Positions 8,583 to 17,579 are shown, counted from the stretch's first letter. The stretch is 32,300 nucleotides of DNA from Eubacterium sp. UBA3720 (GCA_002371335.1 DFHP01000132.1:1-32300); one strand, 5' to 3'. Notes: generated by a model from the letters alone, not told the origin. Translations and numbers: made by a program.

Positions 8583-9518
8583 TTAAAGATCTTCTCTCTT
8601 AACATCAAAGAGCGCGTCGACGAACTGGTTCGGATCAAACCTCTGCAGGTCATCGATTCCTTCACCGACGCCTATATATTTCACCGGCACAGCCAGCTCG
8701 GAACTCACTGCAATAGCAATACCGCCTTTTGCCGTTCCGTCAAGCTTTGTCATAATAATACCTGTGATATCGGCAGCTTCATTAAAGCCTCTTGCCTGCA
8801 CAAGCGCATTTTGTCCTGTAGTTCCGTCAAGAACGAGAAATGTCTCCAGATGAGCATCCGGATATTCTTTCGCAATTATCCTGTACAGTTTATTAAGCTC
8901 ATTCATCAGATTCTTTTTATTATGAAGTCTTCCCGCCGTGTCGATGATCAGGATATCCGCATTTTTTGATTTTGAAGAAGCGACCGCGTCATATACGACA
9001 GACCCGGGATCAGAACCTTCCTGTCCTGTTATTATATCTACTCCTGCACGGCCGGCCCAGGTCACCAGCTGTTCTGTAGCTGCGGCGCGGAATGTGTCCG
9101 CTGCGGCAATGATGACTTTCTTTCCGTTATTTTTATACTGATTCGCAAGCTTTCCTATGGATGTAGTCTTGCCGACGCCATTGACTCCTATGACCAGGAT
9201 CACAGACTTTTTGTTCTCAAAATCATAATCATTATTATACATGCGCATCTGATACTTAATACTGTCTATCAGAAGCTTCTTAGTTTCCATCGGTTTCGTG
9301 AGTCCGAACTGTTTGATTTCGAACCGAAACTCATCCATAATAGACTTTGCTGTCGCAACGCCGATATCTCCAATGATCAGGATCTCTTCAATTTCTTCAA
9401 AAAACTCTTCGTTGATCTCATCGTAGCTCATGAAGATCTCGTCCATATTGGAGACAATGTTTTCCCTTGTTTTTGTTAGTCCGCTTACGAGGCGTTTAAA
9501 AAATCCCATTCCTGCCAT
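8583..9518 (-). CDS. ftsY: Signal recognition particle receptor FtsY
   Basis: SRP-receptor GTPase that docks ribosome/SRP complexes at the membrane. The 311-residue protein lacks the long acidic A domain of the E. coli form and consists of an N domain (1-100) and G domain with GVNGVGKTTS (111-120), DTFRAAA (141-147), DTAGR (193-197) and TKLDGTAKGG. AAGGAG lies 6 nt before the ATG. It follows smc with a 110-nt gap in which I see no convincing terminator or promoter. The smc-ftsY order is common in Firmicutes. Confidence 0.97.
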   Translation of the reverse strand: MAGMGFFKRLVSGLTKTRENIVSNMDEIFMSYDEINEEFFEEIEEILIIGDIGVATAKSIMDEFRFEIKQFGLTKPMETKKLLIDSIKYQMRMYNNDYDFENKKSVILVIGVNGVGKTTSIGKLANQYKNNGKKVIIAAADTFRAAATEQLVTWAGRAGVDIITGQEGSDPGSVVYDAVASSKSKNADILIIDTAGRLHNKKNLMNELNKLYRIIAKEYPDAHLETFLVLDGTTGQNALVQARGFNEAADITGIIMTKLDGTAKGGIAIAVSSELAVPVKYIGVGEGIDDLQRFDPNQFVDALFDVKREDL

Positions 9519-9628
9519 CCTTTTCTCCTTATTGCCGGTCTGGCCGGTGTTTTATTACCAAACTTCCCGCATGTCATTTATGAACAGTTTTATCATGATA
9601 TACACATTTCAGGATACTCCTGCTTATG

Positions 9629-12600
9629 TTATGCATCCAGTTCGTTTTCAATCAGATTCACCGAAACGAGTGCGGATACACCTTTTTCCTGCATAGTGAT
9701 TCCATACAGACGGTCTGCCGCCGCCATCGATCCCCGTCTGTGGGTAATAATAATGAATTGGGTATGCTTTGTCAACTTGTGCAGATACTCAGCATAATGC
9801 CCTACATTCGCGTCGTCAAGAGCCGCTTCGATCTCGTCCAGAAGACAGAACGGTGAAGGCTTGAGGTTCTGGATCGCAAATAAAAGCGCGATCGCAGTCA
9901 ATGCTTTTTCTCCTCCTGAAAGCTGCATCATATTCTGCAGCTTCTTTCCCGGCGGCTGTGCATTGATGATTATGCCCGCATCCAGGATGTCTTCTTCCTC
10001 CACAATATCCAGTGTGCCTTTTCCTCCGCCGAACAGTTCCTGAAAGACTTTGTCATATTCTATCTTTATCTCTTCAAACTTTTCGCGGAACTGTTTTCGC
10101 ATTCCTTCTTCAAGTTTTCTGATGATATCCTGTAGTGTTTCGGCAGCTTTTGTCAGATCCTGTTTCTGTCCGGAAAGAAAAATATATTCTTTATTCTTTT
10201 CCTTATATTCTTCTATCGCATTGACGTTTACGTTTCCGAGCTCCCTGATCTCTTTTTTCAGAGACGCCGCAGACTGTTTCAGCATGCTCTGGGATGATTC
10301 ATCCCCGGCAGACAGTTTTTCCGCCTGATCAGGAGTGATCTGGTACTCTTCCCAGAGATTTGTTATCATTTCCTCCCGGCGTTCTTCCAGTCTTTCGATC
10401 TGGGCATTCAACCTGAAGCATTCCTTGTCCATCCGGCTTCGCTCTTCGGAAAGCTCGTCTCTCTTTCTGAAAAAGGCCCTGTGATCTTCGTTCATTTTGT
10501 CTTTCGCCAAAACCAGCTGCCTTATCTCATCCTCCCGCTCGTCTGTCTCCCTGCCAAGCTTTTCACTTTTCTGGGTGAGACGGCGGATCTCTGTCTCCTT
10601 GTCCGTGCGCTCTTTGCTTTCAGTCTCCTGATTCTTAAGGAGTACATTTTCCTCCTGTGAAAGACGCAGCGTCTCCTGTTCTTCGCTTCGTATCCTTTCT
10701 TTGAGGAATTCACTTTTCTGGGATAACGCTGTATATTCCAGATTGATCTTTTCCAGATGTTCTCTGGAATCTTCTATCTCCTGCTGTACGCTGCTGATCG
10801 TTTCCGCAGCCTGCTTCATATCTGATGAAAGACGGTCTTCTTCGCTTTCGGAAAGATCAAGTTCGGCAGAAACTTCGGCTTTGCTTTCCTTTATCTGCGC
10901 TACCTGGCGGTCAAGCTCCTGCTTTTCCTGCTGTAAACGAAGATATTCGTCCTTCATTTCATCTGTTTTTTCTCTGGTGCTTTCCAGATTGATGCGAATA
11001 GTATTCTGCTGCAGATATTTTTTCTGCAGATCATCATTCAGCTGATTCTGTTTATCACGAAGCTTGTTTCTGGCTTCATGCATAGAATCCACCTTCCCGG
11101 AAGCCGCATCCATATCGCTTTTGAGCATGCGGACGCTTTTCTCAAGGTCGTCTATCTCACGTTTTCTGCCCAGAAGGTTGCTGCTGCTTTTATAGGCTCC
11201 TCCTGTCATGGAACCGCCCGGATTCAGAAGGTCCCCTTCGAGAGTTACCATCCGGACAGAATGTTTATATTTCCTTCCGATCGCAATTGCCCGGTCGATA
11301 TTTTCCACAACGACCGTATTTCCCAGAAGTCGTTCTACGATCTCATTGTAAAGAGGATCACAGGCGATAAGCGTACTGGCCAGGCCGATCACGCCGTTTT
11401 CTTCAAGCAGTCTTTCGTTCTGAAAAGGCCTGCCGTTCTTTACTGTAGTAAGCGGGAGAAATGTGGCTCTTCCGTAATGACCCCGTTTAAGATATTCAAT
11501 CAGATACTTCGCCGTATTCTCATTATCTGTAACGATATTCTGAAGGCTGCCTCCAAGGGCCGTCTCTATCGCTGTCTCGTATCTTTTTTTTGTAGTGATC
11601 AGATCTGCGATAACTCCGTGAATACCGGGATTATCGTCCTTTCTGGCCATGACACGCTTTACGCTGTTTCCGTATCCCTCATATCGCTCTGCCAGATTTC
11701 TTAATGATTCAAGCCTGGAAGATTCTCTGTGAAAAGCAGTCTGTCCTATTTCCAGATCGTGATTAAGGACAGCCATGTCTTTTTTGTATTTTTCCAGCCG
11801 CTGTTCGTTTTTCCCGCTTTGTTCTTCCATTGACCGGATCAGTTCGCTGATCCCGGTGAACTGTTCTTCGAGTTCTTTCTGGTTTTTCGCCTGCAGCGCA
11901 GTGTTCTCATTATGGCGGAGGATATCTGCGGTGATCTCGGCTTTCCGGATATCTATCTGCTCCAGCATTGTATCATAACGCTGCATTTTTTCTTTAATAG
12001 ATCCCCGTTTATTCAGGAGAGATATCGTATCGCTCCGGTTTTTTTCACTATCCTCCGTTAGCTTTTCCAAATACAGATTCAGCTTGTCAAGCTTTTCCTG
12101 ATGTTCGCCCCGGCGTTTCTCTATCTCTTTAAAATCAGCCTGCTGCTGTTCCTGCTCCCTGCGAATGTCCACGATCGCTCCGGATCGCCGTTCCTTCTCT
12201 TCACGAATCGCATCCATCCGTTCACGGTAAAGCTCGTCGTTTCTTTCGGACGCGCTGATCCGCTCCCGCAGTATATCGATCCTGCTTTCGAGCTGCTGCT
12301 TCAGCATTTTCTGCTCGGCGTTGGATTCTCTCAGAGATGTGATTTCCTCCTCGATCTCCGAAAGTGCCTGTTCCAGTTCTTCATATTCTCTTTTCGTACT
12401 CTCGAAAGCAAGATCAGCTTCTTTATGATGAGCATCCGCTATTTTCAGGCTTTCTACCGCGCCTGAGAGCTGTTCCTCAAGTTTCAGGCTTTCCCTGTAA
12501 AAAAGACTGATCTCAATATCGCGAAGCTTATCACGAAGCATAAGATACTGCTCAGCTTTCTCCGACTGTTTTTTTAACGGACCCACTTGTCCTTCAAGTA

Positions 12601-13189
12601 CGCTGAGAATATCATTTACACGCACCAGGTTTGCCTGTTCCGATTCAAGCTTCTTCAGAGAAGCCGCTTTTCTCCTCTTAAACTTTACAATACCGGCAGC
12701 CTCATCAAAGAGTTCACGCCGGTCATCAGGTCTGCCGTTCAGAATTTTATCAATTTGTCCCTGGCCGATAATAGAATAGCCTTCCTTACCGATTCCCGTA
12801 TCAAAAAACAGTTCCTGGATATCTCTAAGCCGGCAGCTTCTGGCATTCATCATGTATTCGCTCTCGCCGGATCTGTAAAGACGTCTGCTGACGGTTATTT
12901 CATCCGCGTCAAAATTCAGCTTGCGGTCTCTGTTATCAAAGGTAATGGCAACCATGGCAAAACCGAGAGCTTTCCGCATTTCTGTCCCGGCAAAAATAAC
13001 ATCCTGCATGTTGCCGCCGCGAAGCTGCTTCGCGCTCTGCTCCCCAAGGACCCACCTGACGGCGTCGGCAACGTTGCTCTTTCCGCTGCCGTTCGGCCCT
13101 ACGATACCGGTAATACCCTCATGAAACTCCAGCGTCATTTTGTTTGCAAAGGATTTAAATCCCTGCATGACAATACTTTTTAAATACAT
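9629..13189 (-). CDS. smc: Chromosome segregation protein SMC
   Basis: ATPase of the SMC-ScpAB condensin that organises and segregates the chromosome. Full length at 1186 residues. Layout: N-terminal ATPase half with GPNGSGKSNV (31-40); coiled coil to about 495; hinge around 500-670 (NPGIHGVIADL, GDLLNPGGSMTGG); a second coiled coil; C-terminal half with LSGGEKALTA (from 1090) and the Walker B CLLDEIEAALD. No internal stop or frame break. AAAAGG lies 5 nt before the ATG. The rnc stop is 9 nt upstream, so the two genes are co-transcribed. scpA and scpB are not in the window. Confidence 0.98.
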   Translation of the reverse strand: MYLKSIVMQGFKSFANKMTLEFHEGITGIVGPNGSGKSNVADAVRWVLGEQSAKQLRGGNMQDVIFAGTEMRKALGFAMVAITFDNRDRKLNFDADEITVSRRLYRSGESEYMMNARSCRLRDIQELFFDTGIGKEGYSIIGQGQIDKILNGRPDDRRELFDEAAGIVKFKRRKAASLKKLESEQANLVRVNDILSVLEGQVGPLKKQSEKAEQYLMLRDKLRDIEISLFYRESLKLEEQLSGAVESLKIADAHHKEADLAFESTKREYEELEQALSEIEEEITSLRESNAEQKMLKQQLESRIDILRERISASERNDELYRERMDAIREEKERRSGAIVDIRREQEQQQADFKEIEKRRGEHQEKLDKLNLYLEKLTEDSEKNRSDTISLLNKRGSIKEKMQRYDTMLEQIDIRKAEITADILRHNENTALQAKNQKELEEQFTGISELIRSMEEQSGKNEQRLEKYKKDMAVLNHDLEIGQTAFHRESSRLESLRNLAERYEGYGNSVKRVMARKDDNPGIHGVIADLITTKKRYETAIETALGGSLQNIVTDNENTAKYLIEYLKRGHYGRATFLPLTTVKNGRPFQNERLLEENGVIGLASTLIACDPLYNEIVERLLGNTVVVENIDRAIAIGRKYKHSVRMVTLEGDLLNPGGSMTGGAYKSSSNLLGRKREIDDLEKSVRMLKSDMDAASGKVDSMHEARNKLRDKQNQLNDDLQKKYLQQNTIRINLESTREKTDEMKDEYLRLQQEKQELDRQVAQIKESKAEVSAELDLSESEEDRLSSDMKQAAETISSVQQEIEDSREHLEKINLEYTALSQKSEFLKERIRSEEQETLRLSQEENVLLKNQETESKERTDKETEIRRLTQKSEKLGRETDEREDEIRQLVLAKDKMNEDHRAFFRKRDELSEERSRMDKECFRLNAQIERLEERREEMITNLWEEYQITPDQAEKLSAGDESSQSMLKQSAASLKKEIRELGNVNVNAIEEYKEKNKEYIFLSGQKQDLTKAAETLQDIIRKLEEGMRKQFREKFEEIKIEYDKVFQELFGGGKGTLDIVEEEDILDAGIIINAQPPGKKLQNMMQLSGGEKALTAIALLFAIQNLKPSPFCLLDEIEAALDDANVGHYAEYLHKLTKHTQFIIITHRRGSMAAADRLYGITMQEKGVSALVSVNLIENELDA

Positions 13190-13198
13190 ACTAACCTT

Positions 13199-13900
13199 TT
13201 AATGTGACCTGCTTTCATTGATCTTACATATGGCGTTGTAGGCCGCCTGCTGTTCCGCAGCTTTTTTTGAATGCCCTTTGCCGCTGCCTATGCTGTTCTC
13301 ACCCATCATTGCGCATACTGTAAATAATTTGTCATGATCAGGCCCCTCTTCACGGAGAAGTCTGTATGTAATGACGTTTTTTCCTTTTTTCTGGACCATC
13401 TCCTGCAAAATAGTCTTACTGTCATGAAACAGCTGTTTGTTCTCCACATCGTCCAGAATAAAACGCAGCACAAATTCCTTTGCCGCCTGAAAACCTGCAT
13501 CCATAAAAATAGCACCTATAACGGATTCAAGCGCATCAGAGACAATTGAATCTCTTTTCCGGCCGCCGCTGGCGTCTTCGCCCTTACCCAGAAGGAGGTA
13601 ATCTCCAAGGTCAAGAGCTTTCGCGTCATATGCCAGCGTAGGTTCGCATACCAGACTGGCTCTCATTTTCGTAAGCCCGCCCTCAGGTATGTCCGGATAA
13701 TTCTGATAGAGGTATTCGCTGGAGACCAGCTCCAGCACTGCATCCCCTAAAAATTCAAGTCTCTCATTGCACTCTAATCGATTCATACGGTGCTCGTTTG
13801 TATAAGAACTGTGACGAAGCGCCATCTCAAGCCAGCTAATATCGCTGAACCTGTGACCGCATCTCTTTTCAAGTTCTTTTAACTTACTGATCTTTACCAT
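13199..13900 (-). CDS. rnc: Ribonuclease III
   Basis: Double-strand-specific endoribonuclease that processes rRNA precursors and structured mRNAs. The 233-residue protein has the catalytic signature NERLEFLGDAVLELV from residue 45 and a second acidic cluster in VSDALESVIGAIFMDAG. A C-terminal double-stranded RNA-binding domain spans about 158-228 (KTILQEMVQKKGK ... GKGHSKKAAEQQAAYNAI). It lies 11 nt after plsX; the nearest ribosome binding site (GGAG, overlapping the plsX stop) is 14 nt from the ATG, an unusually long spacing. In most Firmicutes acpP sits between plsX and rnc; here it does not. Confidence 0.97.
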   Translation of the reverse strand: MVKISKLKELEKRCGHRFSDISWLEMALRHSSYTNEHRMNRLECNERLEFLGDAVLELVSSEYLYQNYPDIPEGGLTKMRASLVCEPTLAYDAKALDLGDYLLLGKGEDASGGRKRDSIVSDALESVIGAIFMDAGFQAAKEFVLRFILDDVENKQLFHDSKTILQEMVQKKGKNVITYRLLREEGPDHDKLFTVCAMMGENSIGSGKGHSKKAAEQQAAYNAICKINESRSH

Positions 13901-13911
13901 TTTTAAACCAA

Positions 13912-14928
13912 TTACTCCTGTGCATCCAGATATTCACGGATCCTGCCGTTGATATCCTGATCTTTAAACTGTACTGACTGAAGTATCGTGTTTCTGATCT
14001 CCTTTGCTTTTGCGCTTCCATGTGTTTTTACGACCAGTCCCCGGAGTCCCAGAAGCGGAGCTCCTCCGTATTCTGAAGAGTCAAACTCCTTCAGAGTCCG
14101 TTTCAGAGCAGGCTTTATAAGGATTCCTCCTATCTTGCTTCGAATCGTGGACATGAGCCCTTCCTTTACCTTGCTGATCAGCACGCCTCCTACGCCTTCG
14201 TACAGCTTCAGGATCACATTTCCGGTAAAAGCTTCCGTAACGTATACGTCCGCTTTTCCGTATGGAATATCTCTTGCTTCAACGTTTCCCACAAAATTAA
14301 TGCCGGGCTCATCCTTAAGAAGCTGATATGTTTCTTTTGCCAGCTCGTTTCCTTTTTCCTCTTCGGCACCTATGTTTACAAGACCGACTCTTGGATTCTT
14401 CACTCCGATGACCGACTGCATATATATAGATCCCATATGCGCGAACTGTACAAGATGAGATGATTTTGCGTCTACATTGGCTCCGCAGTCTATCAGAAGA
14501 GCCGGAGTCTTTGCCGTTGGTATCATCGGCGCCAGAGGCGCTCTCTGGATTCCTTTGATCTTTCTGACGATGACCTGTCCTCCGGCCAGTACCGCTCCGG
14601 TACTTCCCGATGAGACAAACGCGTCGGCCCTGCCGTCGCGAACCATCCACAATCCTTTGATCAGGGAGGAATCTTTTTTCGTTTTGATCGCTTTTACAGG
14701 AGGTTCTCCCGTCTCGATCACCTCGGTACAGTTGATCACTTCAAGGCGGTCCTTCGGATAATCATACTTCGCAAGTTCAGTATTGATCTGTTCCGCCTTA
14801 CCTGTCAGATATATAAAGACCCTGTCGCTTTCCTTAAGCGCATCTACGGCGCCTTTGACCGGTTCGGACGGTGCATGATCTCCGCCCATTGCATCTACCG
14901 CAATTCTCACTAACTCTTTAGAATTCAT
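13912..14928 (-). CDS. plsX: Phosphate acyltransferase PlsX
   Basis: Transfers acyl groups from acyl-ACP to phosphate, giving acyl-phosphate for PlsY and the first step of phosphatidic acid synthesis. The 338-residue protein starts its conserved region with IAVDAMGGDHAP and contains VSSGSTGAVLAGG, LIDCGANVDAKS and EAFTGNVILKLYEG, all typical. GGAG lies 6 nt before the ATG. It follows the lipoprotein gene by 49 nt and is probably driven by the strong promoter at 15827-15856. Its substrate carrier gene, acpP, lies about 15 kb away in this window. Confidence 0.97.
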   Translation of the reverse strand: MNSKELVRIAVDAMGGDHAPSEPVKGAVDALKESDRVFIYLTGKAEQINTELAKYDYPKDRLEVINCTEVIETGEPPVKAIKTKKDSSLIKGLWMVRDGRADAFVSSGSTGAVLAGGQVIVRKIKGIQRAPLAPMIPTAKTPALLIDCGANVDAKSSHLVQFAHMGSIYMQSVIGVKNPRVGLVNIGAEEEKGNELAKETYQLLKDEPGINFVGNVEARDIPYGKADVYVTEAFTGNVILKLYEGVGGVLISKVKEGLMSTIRSKIGGILIKPALKRTLKEFDSSEYGGAPLLGLRGLVVKTHGSAKAKEIRNTILQSVQFKDQDINGRIREYLDAQE

Positions 14929-14977
14929 ATATAACTCCTGTTCCGGAATATGACCAGGCTGCAGTCAGCGCCGGATT

Positions 14978-15727
14978 TTACTGTTCTGCTTCCGCTGCTG
15001 CCTGTTCTGCCGCTGCCGCATCTGTTTCTGCCGGAGCTGCCTCTGCAGGTGCTTCTTCAGCTGCATCAGTGGCTGCAGCTGCCTTATTCAGTACTACAGT
15101 CGTATCTTCAATAGCCTTTCCGTCATCAGTGCGGTATCCGTCGGCGTTGATAGTGAACATCATATTGTCGATCCAGATCGTAATGTCCACAGGATAAGTA
15201 CCATCTTCCATGACATATCTGTAACCTGTGCCGTCGCTGGTCCAGTTTCCTTTCTCCATTACAGTGATCTCATATGTAGAAGAAGCGCTCATGTTTACAC
15301 TGTCTCCGTGATTATTCACCGCTACCACATAGTAAAATACACTTCCCGCTTCAGTTGTATCTACATTAAGCACGGCATCGGTCGCGCCTTCGATCTCCGT
15401 TCCCCCGCCGTTAGAATTAACATTATTTTTATACCACTGATAAGTCACTTCACCGCCGTCCGTTACTTCCGCAGGACAGTTTATCTTTATCTCCGTGCCG
15501 GATGTTACAGTGGTGCTTCCTGTCATGTCATAAACAAATACAGGAGCTTCCAGAGATTCATCCACACTCCTTCCCGCGGGCTTTGTCTCGACTGCAGAAC
15601 CTTCTGTCACCTCAATATCAGTAACGTCTTTAATGTTATCTACAGTCTTATTGAAGGAGCATCCGCCGAGCAGGACCGCTCCGCTGATCATTGTTGCCAG
15701 AACAACTGCTGCTTTAGTATTCCTCAT
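14978..15727 (-). CDS. Lipoprotein with Ig-like domain and Ala/Glu-rich tail (function unknown)
   Basis: I do not recognise a specific family. The 249-residue product (from MRNTKAAVV) has a lipoprotein signal peptide: basic start, hydrophobic core and a lipobox ending LLGGC (Cys23), so it should be anchored to the outer face of the membrane. Residues of about 75-160 resemble an immunoglobulin-like fold (GGEVTYQWYKNN, SVFYYVVAVNNHGDSV). A second beta-rich segment (GTGYRYVMEDGTYPVDITIW) follows, then a low-complexity tail rich in Ala and Glu from about 210. AAAGGTG lies 6 nt before the ATG; a GTG three codons earlier is less likely. It sits between rpmF and plsX, where other Firmicutes normally have no such gene, right behind a near-consensus promoter. 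Confidence 0.8.
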   Translation of the reverse strand: MRNTKAAVVLATMISGAVLLGGCSFNKTVDNIKDVTDIEVTEGSAVETKPAGRSVDESLEAPVFVYDMTGSTTVTSGTEIKINCPAEVTDGGEVTYQWYKNNVNSNGGGTEIEGATDAVLNVDTTEAGSVFYYVVAVNNHGDSVNMSASSTYEITVMEKGNWTSDGTGYRYVMEDGTYPVDITIWIDNMMFTINADGYRTDDGKAIEDTTVVLNKAAAATDAAEEAPAEAAPAETDAAAAEQAAAEAEQ

Positions 15728-15760
15728 AATAATCACCTTTCTGATCTTTTATCACTACTG

Positions 15761-15790
15761 CCGGATGAAATGATGTATCGTCTCATCCGG
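15761..15790 (-). other. Hairpin in the leader of the lipoprotein transcript
   Basis: CCGGATGA and TCATCCGG form a perfect 8-bp stem around a 14-nt loop, about 30 nt downstream of the predicted transcript start and 33 nt before the start codon. There is no T-tract on the minus strand, so it does not look like a terminator. A regulatory or stabilising role is only a possibility. Confidence 0.45.
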
Positions 15791-15826
15791 AACAAATGAA
15801 TCTTCACCTGATATCTAAACTATGTG

Positions 15827-15856
15827 ATTATATCATGTCCTTTAAAGATGTGTCAA
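15827..15856 (-). promoter_or_regulatory. Near-consensus promoter of the lipoprotein-plsX-rnc-smc unit
   Basis: On the minus strand a perfect TTGACA (15856-15851), an 18-nt spacer and a perfect TATAAT (15832-15827), preceded by TGA as an extended -10. It starts 8 nt beyond the end of repeat element A. No other promoter of this quality is visible between here and asd, so it is the likely driver of the eight-gene run down to argH. Confidence 0.75.
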
Positions 15857-15864
15857 ATACAGAG

Positions 15865-15964
15865 CAAAGTCTGCGAGCGAACCGGAATTTCCTCTGTGCG
15901 GCGTGTGCATCCCCCGGAGGGTTTCATGTCATGGGATATTCACAGAATATCCCATGACATGAAA
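15865..15964 (-). repeat. Dispersed intergenic repeat, copy A (truncated core plus 19-bp palindrome)
   Basis: Lies 3 nt after the rpmF terminator stem. It starts with a palindrome (arms 15922-15940 and 15946-15964, perfect 19 bp, 5-nt loop CACAG on the plus strand). Next is a block shared with copy C (plus strand TGTGCGGCGTGTGCATCCCC then CGGAGGG). The end is CAAAGTCTGCGAGCG (plus, from 15865), resembling the ends of copies B and C. Compared with them it lacks the inner GCAGC hairpin section. Minus-strand genes flank it on both sides and it carries no convincing gene. Confidence 0.8.
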
Positions 15965-15967
15965 AAA

Positions 15968-15992
15968 AGCCGCTGTACACTGTACAGCAGCT
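15968..15992 (-). terminator. Intrinsic terminator of rpmF
   Basis: On the minus strand, AGCTGCTGTAC and GTACAGCGGCT pair over 11 bp (one G-U) around a 3-nt loop and run into seven T residues. The last four T belong to the first arm of the adjacent 19-bp palindrome of repeat copy A. It begins 21 nt after the rpmF stop. Confidence 0.85.
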
Positions 15993-16013
15993 CTTTATCA
16001 TTTCATCATTATT

Positions 16014-16196
16014 TCAGTCTGCGACCTCAACGACCTGTTTCTTATTATATGTGCCGCAGGCTTTGCATACTCTGTGAGGCATCATCAATGCTCCGCATTT
16101 AGGACATTTAACAAGATTTACAGCAGACATTTTCCAGTTTGCTCTTCTCTTATCGCGTCTTGCTTTTGATGATTTATTCTTTGGACAGATGGACAT
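16014..16196 (-). CDS. rpmF: Ribosomal protein L32
   Basis: Large-subunit ribosomal protein of 60 residues. It begins MSICPKNKSSKARRDKRRAN, the basic N-terminal tail of L32, and has a zinc ribbon with Cys31, Cys34, Cys44 and Cys47 (CPKCG ... CKACG), so it is the zinc-binding form. AGGAGG lies 7 nt before the ATG. It has its own promoter and terminator. The DUF177 (YceD) gene that usually precedes rpmF is absent; the 131-nt gap to ackA holds only the promoter and leader. Confidence 0.97.
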   Translation of the reverse strand: MSICPKNKSSKARRDKRRANWKMSAVNLVKCPKCGALMMPHRVCKACGTYNKKQVVEVAD

Positions 16197-16260
16197 TTCT
16201 CACACCTCCTTGCATCTCAGATATTTATATTTGGGTCACTTATTTTCTCACACTCGAAAA

Positions 16261-16289
16261 AGTATACACTTTGGCATGATCAATGTCAA
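16261..16289 (-). promoter_or_regulatory. Promoter of rpmF
   Basis: Minus strand TTGACA (16289-16284), 17-nt spacer, TATACT (16266-16261). This near-consensus promoter gives a leader of about 58 nt before rpmF. I see no standard terminator for ackA between 16290 and 16327, only short AT-rich inverted repeats, so ackA transcripts may read into rpmF. Confidence 0.75.
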
Positions 16290-16327
16290 GTGTTTTACAC
16301 TAACAAATTTGTTTCCGGATCCTGTAT

Positions 16328-17521
16328 TTATCCAACAAGAGCTACTGTCTCACGGCAGATCATAAGCTCTTCATTCGTAGGAATAACGGCAACTTTAACC
16401 TTTGAATCTTCTGTGGAGATAACGACGTTTTCTCCGCGCAGTCCGTTCTTCTCCTCATCGAGAGTAACTCCAAGGTATCCGAGGTAATCTACAATAGCTT
16501 TTCTGGTATCTTTATCGTTCTCACCGATTCCTGCTGTGAAGGCGATCGCGTCTACGCCGTTCATTGCTGCCACATAAGAGCCGATAGTTGCCGCTACGCG
16601 GTATGCGAATACATCAAGAGCATCCTGTGCAGCTTCATTTCCGTTTGCAGCACCTTCGCCAAGGTCGCGGAAATCGCTTGAAAGGCCGTCAGACAGACCA
16701 AAAACGCCTGATTCCTTGTTCAGGATATTCAGTACTTCGGAAACACTCTTGTTCTCTTTGTTTGCGATAAACTCTACGATAGACGGATCGATATCGCCGC
16801 ATCTGGTACCCATAACAAGACCTGCAAGCGGAGTCAGTCCCATGGATGTATCAACGCTCTTTCCGTTAAGTACGGCACTGATAGAAGATCCGTTTCCGAG
16901 ATGAGCAACGATGATCTTTGAGTTATTCAGATCCAGACCGAGGAATTTAGCTGCCTCTTTGGATACGAAGCTGTGAGATGTTCCGTGGAATCCATATTTT
17001 CTCACGCCATATTCTGTATAATATTTACGTGGAAGGCCATAGAGATATGCCTTCTTAGGCATTGTCTGATGAAAAGCAGTATCGAATACGCCTACCATCG
17101 GTACGCCCGGCATAAGATCCTGACATGCTCTGATACCGATCAGGTTTGCAGGATTATGAAGCGGAGCAAGCGCTGAACATTCCTCAACAGCTGCAATCAT
17201 CTCATCATTGATGACAGCTGAGCCGGCGAATTTCTCGCCGCCATGTACGATACGATGTCCGACTGCATCGATCTCTTTGAGGGAAGCGATGGCGCCGGTC
17301 TTTTCATTTACAAGGGCGTCAAGCACGAGCTGTATTGCCTCTTTATGTGTCGGCATTGCTGTATCTGTAACCTCTTTCTCTCCGCCCTCCGGCTGATATG
17401 TCAGTCTTCCGTCGATACCGATTCTTTCACAGAGGCCTTTTGCAAGAACTTTTTCAGATTCAGAATCGATCAGCTGATATTTAAGAGATGAGCTACCACA
17501 GTTAATAACCAATACCTTCAT
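16328..17521 (-). CDS. ackA: Acetate kinase
   Basis: Interconverts acetyl phosphate + ADP and acetate + ATP, the energy-yielding step of acetate fermentation. The 397-residue protein is full length. It shows VINCGSSSLKYQL at the start, GHRIVHGGEKF, the nucleotide/phosphate-binding HLGNGSSISA, and TAGIGEND near the C-terminus. AAGGAG lies upstream of the ATG, separated by an A-rich stretch. It has its own promoter. pta, its usual partner, is not in the window, and the preceding gene is tmcAL. Confidence 0.97.
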   Translation of the reverse strand: MKVLVINCGSSSLKYQLIDSESEKVLAKGLCERIGIDGRLTYQPEGGEKEVTDTAMPTHKEAIQLVLDALVNEKTGAIASLKEIDAVGHRIVHGGEKFAGSAVINDEMIAAVEECSALAPLHNPANLIGIRACQDLMPGVPMVGVFDTAFHQTMPKKAYLYGLPRKYYTEYGVRKYGFHGTSHSFVSKEAAKFLGLDLNNSKIIVAHLGNGSSISAVLNGKSVDTSMGLTPLAGLVMGTRCGDIDPSIVEFIANKENKSVSEVLNILNKESGVFGLSDGLSSDFRDLGEGAANGNEAAQDALDVFAYRVAATIGSYVAAMNGVDAIAFTAGIGENDKDTRKAIVDYLGYLGVTLDEEKNGLRGENVVISTEDSKVKVAVIPTNEELMICRETVALVG

Positions 17522-17579
17522 TTTTTTCTCTCCTTAAATGACTTTTTGTGCAATTTATGTATACCTGATAACAAAATAT

